Shown: positions 45,696-56,037, counted from the stretch's first letter. The stretch is 64,000 bases of DNA from Mikania micrantha (GCA_009363875.1 CM018695.1:45627935-45691934), one strand, 5' to 3'. The notes: generated by a model from the letters alone, not told the origin. A program made the numbers and translations.

Positions 45696-46655
45696 CCCAG
45701 GAAGCAAGACTTGTACGTACTCAATATGGCCACAGCTTCAACTACATCCTCCACAGCTTCATGTTTTATGTCAAAGGCAACAGAAAAAGATTCAATTCTT
45801 TGGCATAAGAGGATGGGTCATTTGAGTCTACGCAAGATGAATCACTTGGTACATAATCATCTGGTTGAGGGAGTTAGCCTGAAGAATTTCAAGCTGTCTG
45901 ATGTCTGTGTATCGTGCAAGAAAGACAAGCAATTCAAGCAGTCTCACAAACTGAAAAAGTTTCATTCAATCAATGTTCCTCTTGAGCTTCTCCATATGGA
46001 TCTATTCGGTCCAGTAAATCGCAAAAGTATCGCTGGAGATCTATACTGTCTTGTCATCACTGATGAGTATTCCAGATATTCTTGAGTTTTCTTTTTAAAG
46101 GAGAAATCTGAAACGTTTGAGTGCATTCAAGTGTTGGTTACCAAACTTGAATCACTTTATAAGCTCAAGATTCGTTAGCTTCGAACAGATAATGGAACGG
46201 AGTTCAAAAATCACAACATGGAGAATTTTTGTAATGCACGGGGGATTGTGCAACAGTTTAGTGCTCCATATGTTCCTCAAATGAATGGTGTTGCTGAACG
46301 TAAAAACAGAACATTGATTGAGGCTGCTAGGACCATGCTTGCGGATTCATCACTTCCAGTTCAGTTCTGGAATGAAGCTGTAGCAAACGCTTGCTATACA
46401 TTGAACCGGGTCCTCATTGTGAAAAGACATGGGAAGACTTTCTTTGAACTGCTCCATAACTGAAAACCAAATCTTAAGTATCTTGAACCATTTGGTGCAC
46501 CATGCACGATGCTTAAGAAACACGAGCAGGGCAAGTTCAATGAAAAGGTGGAAGAAGGGTACTTTCTTGGGTACAACACTCCAAATAAAAGAGTTTACAA
46601 CACATCAACACATAATGTGGAGGAGTGGTACCATGTTGATGTTTAGAAATATTCT
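45696..46655 (+). pseudogene. Integrase region of Sirevirus pol, four stops
   Basis: Continues the protease frame after T3. It contains the GAG-pre-integrase zinc motif (LWHKRMGHLSLRKMNHL, later CVSCKKDKQ) and the three catalytic acidic positions in LELLHMDLFGP, RTDNGTEF and GVAERKNRTLIEAARTML. In-frame stops at 46083-46085 (TGA), 46176-46178 (TAG), 46461-46463 (TGA) and 46644-46646 (TAG). No frame change, so the damage is by base substitution only. Confidence 0.88.
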
Positions 46656-48800
46656 ATGCCCCCACCTAGAAAAGGCCCAGATTGGATGTTTGATTATTCT
46701 GGTCTTTTTGATTCTTTCAACATGCCTCCCATGTATTTAGATGAAGATGTTGCAGTTCAGATGCTATATGATGTACAAAATGCACTTGAACAACCAAAGC
46801 AACCTTCATCTGTTTCAACTCCTACAGCACAGACACATGATGATAGCTCAGACATAGAAGACAACTTAGTTCCTCCAGTTGCCCCTGATCCTGCTGTTGA
46901 TAATCTTGTACCAGGTCTTGAGGATTTGAATCTGAATAACCTAGATCCTGAGGTTGAGGTTCCAGCTCATCCTTTTGGAAGAATTAACCGCATTCATCCT
47001 CAAGAAAACATTATTGGCAGTCCTTTGGATGGAGTGAGGACTCGAAATCAAATTTCTTCAGGAGGTCTTGCTGACATTCTTGATTTTGCAGATGTAAGCT
47101 TTTGTGCTCATTCCTGTTTTATCTCTCAAGTTGAACCGCGTACTGTCACTGAAGCTTTAAGAGAAGAATCATGGGTTGATGCCATGCAAGAGGAACTTCT
47201 GCAGTTCAAAAAGTTAGGTGTCTGGAAATTGGTTGACAGACCAAAAGGTGGAAAAGTAATTGGCACTCGATGGGTTCTTCGATGCAAGAAAGATGATCAC
47301 GGGATCATTGTCCGAAACAAGGCACGTCTGGTTGTTCAGGGATTCAGACAGATAGAGGGTTTGGACTACAATGAGGTGTTTGCTCCGGTTGCTCGACTTG
47401 AAGCAATTCGTATCTTATTGGCTTATGCATCTTTTAAAAGGTTCAAAGTTTATCAGATGGATGTAAAAAGTGCATTTCTTCATGGTGTGATAAATGAAAC
47501 AGTGTATGTGAGTCAACCTCCCGGGTTTGAGGATCCATTGCATAGAGACCAAGTCTACAAGTTAGACAAGGCCTTATATGGATTGCATCAAGCGCCGCGA
47601 GCCTGGTATGAGACACTGTCTACTCACCTTCTGAACAACGGGTTCAGAAGAGGTGTCATTGACTGTACACTGTTCATTCGAGAAAAGGATGGTGACTTAC
47701 TCTTGGTGCAAGTATATGTGGACGATATCATCTTCGGTTCAACAAATGATGATCTGTGCAGAGATTTTGAAAAGGTTATGAAAGAGAAGTTCGAGATGAG
47801 CTCAATGGGAGAGATGAAATTTTTTCTGGGATTACAAGTAGATCAGTCTGAGGCAGGAATCTTCATTCATCAAACCAAATATGTTGGGGATATACTGAGC
47901 CGGTTCAGTATGTCTGATGCAAAGCTTGCAGTTACCCCACTGGCTGTCAATCACGGGATTACACCAGATGAAAAGGGGGAGTTAATTGATGCTACTTTGT
48001 ACCGAGGAATGATTGGGTCTCTTATGTATCGTACTGCTTCTCAGCCATACATCATGTTCGCCACATGCTTGTGTGCACGGTATCAATCAAAACCAAGAGT
48101 CTCCCATCTCATTGCTGTCAAAAGGATTATGCGTTATCTGATGGGAACACCGGATCTTGGCTTATGGTACCCTAATGATGATAACTTTGAGCTTACTGCA
48201 TATAGTGATTCAGATTATGGTGGATGCAAGAGAGATTTCAAATCAACATCTGCAGGATGTCAGTTCTTTGGAAACCGCTTAGTTACCTGGCAGTGCCAGA
48301 AGCAGACATCGGTGTCTACTTCAACCTGTGAAGCTGAATACATTGCTGCTGCTAGTTGCTGTTCTCAAATTATCTGGATTCAACAGCAACTCAGGGACTA
48401 TGGGTTACATTTTTCTAACACTTCTATATATGTTGATAATACTGCTGCCATAGCTGTCACTAAGAATCCTGTTCAGCACTCCAAAACAAAAAACATCGAC
48501 ATTAAATATCACTTCATACGTGATTGTTTTGAAAAGAAATTAATCGATGTTGTGAAAATTCACACTGATCACCAAAAAGCCGATCTTTTTACAAAAGCAT
48601 TTGACAAACCCAGATTTTTATATCTGTTATTGGCTAATGGTGTTTTTCAAAAGGATGATGTCCAATCCTCATCTGAATCTAACAAATGGTCATCAATTTT
48701 CTTAGCTAGTCTTTGTTTTGTTTATTTTAGTTTAGTCTTTAAATTTTTTTTATATAATTTATTTTCTTCATCAAAAACTCAAAAAGATTTTCTGTTTTAG
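46656..48800 (+). CDS. Reverse transcriptase-RNase H of Sirevirus pol
   Basis: 714-residue open block in the integrase frame. The N-terminal 150 residues are linker. RT follows with GTRWVLRCKKDDHG, ARLVVQGFRQIEGLDYNEVF, MDVKSAFLHG and the catalytic YVDDIIFGS. RNase H has YSDSDYGGCKRDFKSTSAG, STSTCEAEYIAAAS and VDNTAAIAVTKNP. The first ATG is internal to pol and not a natural start. The last 30 residues are unusually hydrophobic (near 48690-48770), probably from T-rich DNA. Without integrase it cannot complete transposition alone. Confidence 0.9.
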   Translation: MPPPRKGPDWMFDYSGLFDSFNMPPMYLDEDVAVQMLYDVQNALEQPKQPSSVSTPTAQTHDDSSDIEDNLVPPVAPDPAVDNLVPGLEDLNLNNLDPEVEVPAHPFGRINRIHPQENIIGSPLDGVRTRNQISSGGLADILDFADVSFCAHSCFISQVEPRTVTEALREESWVDAMQEELLQFKKLGVWKLVDRPKGGKVIGTRWVLRCKKDDHGIIVRNKARLVVQGFRQIEGLDYNEVFAPVARLEAIRILLAYASFKRFKVYQMDVKSAFLHGVINETVYVSQPPGFEDPLHRDQVYKLDKALYGLHQAPRAWYETLSTHLLNNGFRRGVIDCTLFIREKDGDLLLVQVYVDDIIFGSTNDDLCRDFEKVMKEKFEMSSMGEMKFFLGLQVDQSEAGIFIHQTKYVGDILSRFSMSDAKLAVTPLAVNHGITPDEKGELIDATLYRGMIGSLMYRTASQPYIMFATCLCARYQSKPRVSHLIAVKRIMRYLMGTPDLGLWYPNDDNFELTAYSDSDYGGCKRDFKSTSAGCQFFGNRLVTWQCQKQTSVSTSTCEAEYIAAASCCSQIIWIQQQLRDYGLHFSNTSIYVDNTAAIAVTKNPVQHSKTKNIDIKYHFIRDCFEKKLIDVVKIHTDHQKADLFTKAFDKPRFLYLLLANGVFQKDDVQSSSESNKWSSIFLASLCFVYFSLVFKFFLYNLFSSSKTQKDFLF

Positions 48801-48806
48801 GTTTTT

Positions 48807-48815
48807 AGGGGGAGA
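48807..48815 (+). promoter_or_regulatory. Internal polypurine tract after pol
   Basis: AGGGGGAGA seven bases after the pol stop, where elements without ORF3 have their PPT. Extra PPTs are a described Sirevirus trait. Confidence 0.5.
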
Positions 48816-49160
48816 TATTCTGTTATTTGAAAAACCAAAAACATTTAAAAATTGAAAAACCAAAAACAATAGAAAAATTAAAAAATTGAGATGGTCTTTC
48901 TTTATAAAGTAATACATTAATCTATCATATCATAGAAGCAGAAGTGAATGTATAAGCTGAAATCACAAGAGAATTGTGATGGGATGTACTGATAGGCTGA
49001 CTATACAGAATGAATAAACAACTTGTGATAACTTAGAAACTTTGATCTGTGGGATCCATTTTATAAAACCACTTGAGTGAGAAATGGTTTTTGACTCAAA
49101 TCAAGCATACACCGGTCATCATGGAATCAAATGAGGTTTCAAACAAATAGAAAAATAAAA

Positions 49161-49281
49161 ACAAGCTGGTATTAAGCTTGAAGAAAAAGAAAAACAAGCT
49201 GGTATTAAGCTTGAAGAAAAAGAAAAACAAGCTGGTATTAAGCTTGAAGAAAACCTAATGCAAGCTGGTATTAAGCTTGAG
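49161..49281. repeat. 33-bp tandem repeat, about 3.7 units
   Basis: Units start at 49161, 49194, 49227 and 49260, each ACAAGCTGGTATTAAGCTTG followed by AAGAAAAAGAAAA. The last unit diverges. CTGGTATTAAG recurs at 49420-49432. Confidence 0.88.
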
Positions 49282-49899
49282 AAATACTTAAACAAATTAA
49301 GTTCGATTCCATATATGTGCCATATTGCTGGGATGGACCTAGCTGAAGCCATCCATTTGGATTGAACAAGAAAAATACAAAAAGAGAATAATGTTGGAAT
49401 CTTATTAAATTTATGATGACTGGTATTAAGATATGCAGAAATGAGTTTTAAACTGATTTTGATCTTTAATGATGAAATGAAATGGGGAACTCAATCAGAA
49501 AATATGAGTGATTATAAAGTTGTTTAGGAATTGTGTATTGGTTGGTTTAATATTGGACAAACATATCAGTAATCATATCATAATAGAATTGTGTTTGAAG
49601 TGAAGCATTCATTGAAGATAATGTGATGTGATTAGAAATATGTGTTATTTTATTAATGGACTTCTCACAAAAACATGTGTTTATTTGTCTTTAGTTACTG
49701 TTTGTACAGTCGTATTTGTTGTTTCAGAAAAATACAAAAAGATTTTCTATTTTCAATTTTATTTTAGATGATCATTTGTAGATTCGAATGTCTGCCACAT
49801 CTGAATCCTGAACCAACCAGACATATCTTCATAATTGTCAAAATTTTGATGTTCAAAAATGCTAAACATTGAAAAATTTTGTGTTTTGGGTGTTAAAAT

Positions 49900-50765
49900 C
49901 TCTCATTCGTCCGAATGAGAGGTGAATTTCATTCATTCGGCCGAATGACTTCATTCTGAGAGTGAGTCATTTGACCGAATCAATCAGACCAAGTTTCTCT
50001 CATTCGACGAATGAGATGTGTCGAATGTCTCATTCGACATTCACATTCGGCGAATGAGTGGTGACAAATGACTCATTCGTTAATCACATTCGGCGAATGT
50101 GTCTGAGTTTCAACCGACCTTTCGTCTATCTCATTCGGCGAATGACTGTGGCTATATAACTGTCTATCGGCCGAATGAAGCTCATTCGACATTTTTCTCT
50201 TTCGCCGACTCACTGTGTGCGACATTCGCCGAAACAGCTTCTTTCTTCGGTCGTTCTGTTCATCGTGATTTTTACAGATCCTGCTGCTCATAACCCTGTT
50301 TATTTTCATCTTAGGTACTTGTGGATCAAATATCATCAATTTTTGACCGTGAAATCATCAAAAACAGTAGTGATTTTAGGGTTTTAGAACTTCTTTGTTC
50401 GCACTTGCTGAAAATGGTCAATATGGACTTGAAACCATCTAAGACTTGTTTTAAATACCTTAATCGGTCGATTCTGAGTATGTCTATGTAAATTTTGTGG
50501 ACTGATTTGAGTATTTTGAAAAAGGGAGTTTTGAATTCAAACTGACAGTCGAATGTCGTCATTCGGCGAATGATTCATTCAGCGAATGAAGCTCATTCGG
50601 CGAATGAAGCTCATTCGGCGAATGGCTCATTCAACGAATGACCATCTTAGCTTATAGCTCACTTGGCGAATGATGTCTATTCGACGAATGAATCTCATTC
50701 GGCGCATGGCTCATTCGGCCAAAGGACTCATTCGGCCAAATCAATCTCATTCGACCAAATTGTTT
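49900..50765. repeat. CATTCG palindrome arrays in the pol-ORF3 spacer
   Basis: About thirty CATTCG or CGAATG half-sites, many as CATTCGGCGAATG, in two clusters (49900-50230 and 50545-50765). These are the same motifs as in the LTRs and leader. Confidence 0.75.
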
Positions 50766-50813
50766 GAACTATTTCTTTGATCTGATTTCTGTTTTCTGTT
50801 CAACTGAATTGCA

Positions 50814-50840
50814 CTAACATGTTTATTCTTTGTTGTTCAG
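50814..50840 (+). promoter_or_regulatory. 3' splice-site-like sequence before ORF3
   Basis: CTAAC (50814-50818), a T-rich tract, then TTCAG ending at 50840, with the ORF3 ATG starting at 50842. Branch A to AG distance is 23 nt. This would fit ORF3 expression from a spliced mRNA. Confidence 0.45.
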
Positions 50841-50841
50841 T

Positions 50842-51453
50842 ATGGCAGGTTACAAGTCTGTGCCGAAGCACAACATTTGTGCTCATTTGGATCTCACCAC
50901 TCCGAACGCCAAACACTACACAGAGATTATCACCTTTCTCAGGCGTTCGAGGATTTTTACAGCCATCTCTACCATATATGTACCATACCACTCTCATCAG
51001 CAAGACCTCTGGTCTTCGGCAGATATTGATTCTGAGGCTGAGCCTCCTGTTATTAGAGGGAAGGTGCTGGGACATGATGTTGTCATGTCAGCTGAGCACA
51101 TAAGGAGAGTTTGTGGTTTTCAGGATACTCCCGATCAGCCATCTCTGCTAGATCGTTTCTTAGTTCGTGGTTGTTTTCTGAGGTGCAAGTATGAAGGTGA
51201 TATTGGAGCAGGAATTCTCAACAAAGCCTACATGTCTCCACAATTCAAATATCTTGCACACGTTCTGGTTCACTGTCCCAGGTCAAGAAGAGGTGGATTC
51301 GATGATATGCGAGAGACAATCCGGTGTGCTTTTGCCCCCTTGGTGCTGAACAAACCTTTCAACTTCTCCGAGATGATTTTCATACACATGAAGGAGAATG
51401 TTGCCTTGAAGGGAGATAAGAAATTTTTGATGTATCCTCGATTTCTGCAATAG
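50842..51453 (+). CDS. Sirevirus ORF3, N-terminal block
   Basis: 203 residues from ATG (MAGYKSVPKHN) to a TAG at 51451-51453. The block ending in KFLMYPRFLQ resembles the conserved N-terminal domain of the post-pol ORF that I remember from Asteraceae copia elements, where similar proteins read IIDFLNGSSI...MYPRFLQ. Function unknown. No signal peptide is visible. The same frame continues after the stop, with a second stop TAA at 51466-51468. Confidence 0.75.
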   Translation: MAGYKSVPKHNICAHLDLTTPNAKHYTEIITFLRRSRIFTAISTIYVPYHSHQQDLWSSADIDSEAEPPVIRGKVLGHDVVMSAEHIRRVCGFQDTPDQPSLLDRFLVRGCFLRCKYEGDIGAGILNKAYMSPQFKYLAHVLVHCPRSRRGGFDDMRETIRCAFAPLVLNKPFNFSEMIFIHMKENVALKGDKKFLMYPRFLQ

Positions 51454-54333
51454 CTGATAGATGCATAAGTTCCTGACCTGCCAAAGATCAATGTCGATAT
51501 CGTCCGTTTGGAGCATATGAATGACACTACTCTGAACAGAGTTTTATCATACAGAGGAAAAGAGAAGAAGCCTGCTACACGATCTCTATTTGGTCATCTC
51601 TCTAGGCCAGATTATCGAGCTCCTGCTGGTCGTAGATGGAGACACGATGATTCTGATTCTGATGTTGAAGATATTGTTGTGCCAGATGATGGAGGGGATA
51701 GTGATGGAGGAAATGATGATGATGAAGGTGCTGGTGGTGCAGGAGAAGGTGTGATTGGTGCTAGTGATGCAGGTGGTGCAGGTGTGAGTGCTATGGTTGT
51801 GAGCACATTTGATGACACTTCGGTTACACAGGTTGCATCCATTGATGTGACTGCTGGTGCTGCAGTTGGAACCTCTGGAGCTGCAGATGAAGAGGAAGTT
51901 GATATTGAGTCACTGATGGAGCTGGATTTCTTGATTACTACTACCTCCTCAGTGACTGCTCCTCTTGATGCTACAGTTCCTCACTCGTCTGAAGGTGGTG
52001 ATGAGTCTGAGGACTCAACTGAGGATGATGGAGAAGCTGGTGATGGTGATGATGAAAGTTCTTATTCTGAAGAGACTCATGATGATGAGTTTGAGAAAGT
52101 GATGATAGGAGGAACAATGGTGATGAGGAAGAGAAAGAGGAGTGAAGAAGAGATGGAGGAGATTATTGATCCTTCATTTGTTCCAGAGTTTGATTTATCT
52201 CCTCCACCTCGGTCTTCTGCACCGGTTACAGTGGTTGTTTCTGCTGCCACTTCTCAGCCTACATCTTCCAGAGCTGGGAGAGGGAAGAGATCGAGGTTCT
52301 CATTTCAGAGGAGATCAGAACTGTCAGTTGGTACCACATCTACTGTTACATCAGTGGCTACAACTACAGTTTCTACACTGACACGGTCAAGGGCTGTTCC
52401 TTCACATGCTACTATTGCCCCGCTGACCACTCCTATTACTCAGGATCCTGTATATGTTGCTGCTTCTAGTGGTCCTTCACATTCTCGAGCTGACACATTC
52501 ATACCTACTGTTTCAGTTGTTGATCAGTTGAACACACTGAACAGTATGGTACTCAGACTGATGGAGAGGAGTATGGAGCAAGAAAAGAAGAATAGGGAGC
52601 AAGAGCTTGTTATTGCTCAGCTCACCAAGAGAGTGGAGGAGCAGGACACTCTACTGATACAAGCTGCACATCAACGGGCGGATCTGAGAGCTAGATCTGC
52701 TCAACAGGAGCAGCAGCTGCTAAAGTACATTGATGAGCATCATCAGCTAGCCCTGACAGTCACAGATTACAGTGATAGGATATTGTCCTTGGAGACTGAA
52801 AATGCTCGATTAGCAGATCAGATTGACAGTCTCAAGGATAGTACTCCTCATATTGAAGGATCTGCAGTACCTTCCGATGATTCAGACAAGGAGAAAGATG
52901 AAGAAGAAGATGAAGAGTCTGAGGAGGAACAGGTAGATTATGAGGATTCTGATAAAGATGAGGAATCTGATGATGATGATGAGAAGGACGGATCGAGGAG
53001 TGGGTCTTCTGAATCATCCAGTACTGATGATGATGATGATAATGATAATCAAGCCCCTCCATCTTCTGAGATCCGATCCAAGAAATCAAATGACAAGAAG
53101 CCACAGGCTCCTTCTCCTTCATCTCCCTCAAAGACAACTGAACCAGAAGCTACTGAGGAAGTAGAAGATGTGCCTTTGAGATGTCAATTAAACGAGACTC
53201 TTACCATGATTTTGGACGCTCAAGGCATCATACAGCACTCAGTCAGCTATGACAAGGAGGAGGGAGAAATCATTCACTGCTTAACAAAGGAACAGATTGC
53301 TGAGCTTTTCAGGTTAAATCCTGATGAGGTGATCACTGATGATGCCTCTGTTCCTATTGTTGATGAGCCAGAGCCAGAACTATTTGATGATATTGATGAA
53401 GTTATTTTGGAGGATATCACGGATGAGGAATATCCTAAGTACACATCGGCTGAGGATGAGTTGCCTACATTCACTGAACCATTAGATCAAGAAACAGAGG
53501 ATCTTCTGGTCAGATATTTGGAAGAACAAGTTGAAGCCAGCAAGTCCGAAGCCGACGAACAGAGAAAAAGGAAAGAAGAGTGGGAGGCTTACTGGGTGGC
53601 CTTAAAGAAACAGAGCACCGAGAAGATGCCAGCAACGCACAAGAAAGTCTACAGAACCAAAGACTACAAGGCTAGAGGTCAAATCTTGAGCTGGGCATAC
53701 TTTCACGACCTCGGATGCTATGCGGTGAAAAGAGAGAAAGGAATTGATTACTTCAAACATCCTCACGATTTCAAGACGTTGCCAGGCTTTGAAGTCAATC
53801 AATTAGCATGTCTGAAGTTGCTATACAGTGAGGATTCAGGAATGTCTGCCTGGTTCTCTAGGCAAATCCAGTATGAGTACAGAAAGAGATGGGTGAACTT
53901 TCAGCCCCAACAGCCTGAACGTTATTATTTGCCAGAGATTGATGGAGACACCCGAAAGCATAAGGTTATCCTGAAGTGGCTTCCTCCTAAAGTTTTGAAG
54001 AAAATTCCTTTACGGAAAATGCGACAAGACTTTATGGATGGCTTCCGATGGTGGTATTATGATGGGCGTGCTGGCGAGGCTGTGATTGTTCTCTGCAAGG
54101 ACAAGCAGTGGGAGACTGTAAGGACTTTTGAGCCTATGTGGTTGACTAACTTATCCCACAAAGATGTTATAGCACTGTATCGTCATCAGATCTTCTTCGA
54201 CGTACAGGATATGGAACAGGCACTTCAGTTCATGAGAGTGATCCGAATTTGCATATGCTTAAAGGTTCATGCTGGAGCTGACTGGAAAGCTATCTCGGCA
54301 AAGTTTTTCAAGAAAGACACTTCCACAAGCTGA
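51454..54333 (+). CDS. Sirevirus ORF3, C-terminal block
   Basis: Same frame as 50842-51453, open from 51469 to 54333, first ATG 51508 (941 residues). Residues counted from that ATG: acidic Gly/Asp-rich (about 30-200), a short basic patch RKRKRS, a Ser/Thr-rich part (about 230-340), a coiled coil (about 345-445), a very acidic Asp/Glu/Ser run (about 455-520) and a C-terminal globular-looking domain (about 710-935) with LPGFEVNQLACLKLLYSED and FRWWYYDG. No transmembrane segment is seen, so I do not call it an envelope protein despite the env-like label given to ORF3 in some Sireviruses. Confidence 0.78.
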
Positions 54334-54340
54334 ACTATGT

Positions 54341-54353
54341 CCAAGGGGGAGTT
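54341..54353 (+). promoter_or_regulatory. Polypurine tract of Sirevirus
   Basis: CCAAGGGGGAGTT directly before the 3' LTR. Confidence 0.85.
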
Positions 54354-54990
54354 TGTAGATGCACTTATTGTCCCTAGTTCTATTTTGTAATGATCATCTT
54401 GTAGAATTCAAGTTATTAATGGAAGTTGTCTTTTTATATTGTTCTTAATGTTTATGTTTTAATTATTTGATTATATGATTGGGTGATTTGGTTTATTGTT
54501 TAATTGAGTATGAGTATTGCTCATTCGGCCGAATGACTCTAGAGTATGAAGTCATTCGGCGAATGAGAATAGAGTATGTATATATTCGACGAATGAGTCA
54601 TTCGCCGAATGACTCATTCGACTGAATTACCTATTCGACAGGAGTCATTCGCCGAATGAGTTGTTTCGGCCTCTCATTCGGCCGAATGTCAACAGCTTAT
54701 AAATACAAGTTTAAAATCATTTCAACCAGAACTTTAGAGAACCCTCATTCGTCCTAAAGCACTCAAGTGTCAAACCCTTGGAGATTTGAGCGTTTCTTGC
54801 TGTCCAAGTTCGATTCATAGCTCGTGGTGTTCGATCTTCACTCAAACGTTCTTCTCTTACCTTCGTATCACCACGGTTGCTGTCGGTTTCGATTGGAAAA
54901 CCCTAGAATAGGATTCCGCACTATTCTAGTGGCTGTTGAGCAGATTTCTATTGATTTCGTGTTGTTTTCGAGATCATTCTTGGTCCGACA
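54354..54990 (+). repeat. 3' LTR of Sirevirus
   Basis: 637 bp, about ten substitutions relative to the 5' LTR plus an extra segment of about 47 bp within the palindrome cluster (near 54605-54655). TATA box at 54698-54705. Confidence 0.93.
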
Positions 54991-54995
54991 TAATT

Positions 54996-55083
54996 CATCA
55001 TTAATAATAAAATCTCAGATCGTAACAGTACAATCGTACGGATGTAGGGATGTACGGACGACCGGAAGTACAGTGATGTTACA
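54996..55083 (-). repeat. Terminal 88 bp of T4 5' LTR
   Basis: Matches 18207-18294 with a single visible change (GATGTACGG versus GATGTAGGG) and ends TGTTACA, followed by AATAG. Confidence 0.92.
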
Positions 55084-55088
55084 AATAG

Positions 55089-56037
55089 CCACATGGAGTT
55101 TCATGTGTGTAAACACACTTGCACGTGTGTTTTTACATCATGCATGCACGATCTAACAATTAATAAACAAGTAAAACTACCTTAGAAGCTAGGATTCGAG
55201 TTGTAGCAGGTGTAACAAGCCCTGGAAGTGGCTGGAGATGATTCTTTCGCGTGTTGATGGCTTCCAACACCTCCTCTTGAAGCTCCAATGGTCCAAAATC
55301 ACCAAAAGGAAGAAGGAAATGGTTTATTAGGGGTTGGGGTGAGTTTGGCAGAGAGTTTGGTCTAGAAAATGTTTAGGAAGTCGGAGAAAATGTGAAGAAA
55401 CCGATTGGAATGAGCTTGGGGTTGATTTTTATAAAAATGTTGATCTGCATGGGCTTCGCGTACCGCCGAGCCCGATCAGAATCCTCATCATGTACCGCCG
55501 AGGAATTCAGGGTCCAGAGTCTCCTCTTTTGCTTCGCGTACCGCGACGGGTCCATTTTCTAGTTTATTTTCTAGTTTTTGATTTCGTCGATTCGATTTCG
55601 CTCGTGCTCGATTCCCAATGTTTATCCTAAACATCTAATGCATGTTTAGCACATAATCCTATAATAGCACATAAGTTTGATTAATCACCAACGTTCGCGA
55701 GACTCGTGTGTGTTGTTTCGATAATTCCTCGAATTATCTTTATTCGTTTGTGTTCGTCGCTACGAACCGTTTGCATGCTTGATTAACCATAATCAACATG
55801 TATTGCACAATTCAACGATTCCCCAAATTATTGTTTTCTGTTTGTGCTTGTGTTTGCCACACTTGGTTTCCAAAACCAATGTACAATGTACGATTCGATA
55901 GTTCCTCGAACTATCGTTTCGCAGTTGTTTGTGTTAAACTCATCTAATTAAATATAATTAAATGAAATGCAATAAGTATGAATGTTAAATACAAAGCTGT
56001 AAGAGTTGCAATTTACCTGAAATTGTTGGGTGTCACA
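55089..56037 (-). repeat. Right part of solo LTR S
   Basis: 0.95 kb, non-coding, ending GGTGTCACA. A TACCGCCGAG/GTACCGCGACGG region lies near 55450-55550. No gene. Confidence 0.72.

Larger units (their letters stand above)
48801..50841 (+). other. Spacer between pol and ORF3 of Sirevirus
   Basis: 2 kb without a recognisable gene. It holds a polypurine tract right after the pol stop (48807-48815), a 33-bp tandem repeat (49161-49281), two palindrome arrays (49900-50230 and 50545-50765) and a splice-acceptor-like end (50814-50840). Confidence 0.75.
27855..54990 (+). mobile_element. Ty1/copia Sirevirus with a third ORF, interrupted by T3
   Basis: LTRs 27855-28444 and 54354-54990 (TGTAGATG...CCGACA), target duplication TAATT at 27850-27854 and 54991-54995. 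Without T3 it is about 13.75 kb. Order: LTR, PBS, leader, gag with coiled coil, protease, integrase, RT-RNase H, spacer, ORF3, PPT, LTR. The integrase-before-RT order places it in Ty1/copia. The long coiled-coil gag, the post-pol ORF and the palindrome-rich LTR fit the Sirevirus (SIRE/Maximus) lineage. Confidence 0.93.
14682..55083 (-). mobile_element. T4: second-family Tekay-like element, interrupted
   Basis: Termini TGTAACA...TGTTACA and AATAG duplications at 14677-14681 and 55084-55088. Without the nested Sirevirus it is about 13.26 kb: LTR 14682-18294, internal region 18295-24331, second LTR 24332-27854 continued at 54996-55083. The coding region is broken by four stops and a frameshift. 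Confidence 0.93.
12900..56037 (-). mobile_element. S: solo LTR split by nested insertions
   Basis: Left end TGTCGCACCCC at 12900, right end GGTGTCACA at 56037, flanked by GATGG at 12895-12899 and 56038-56042. Removing the nest leaves about 2.73 kb with no gag, pol, PBS or PPT, as expected for a solo LTR left by LTR-LTR recombination. Orientation is inferred from the CACCCC-type left terminus shared with the other minus-strand LTRs. Confidence 0.8.

Noticed and set aside
48690..48780. Possible transmembrane tail at the end of Sirevirus pol
   Set aside because: The hydrophobic residues come from a T-rich stretch at the end of the frame and RNase H proteins of this type have no membrane anchor; I treat it as compositional.
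51612..51842. Pro/Ser-rich minus-strand frame, and others antisense to ORF3
   Set aside because: Antisense image of the GAT/GGT-rich acidic coding region.
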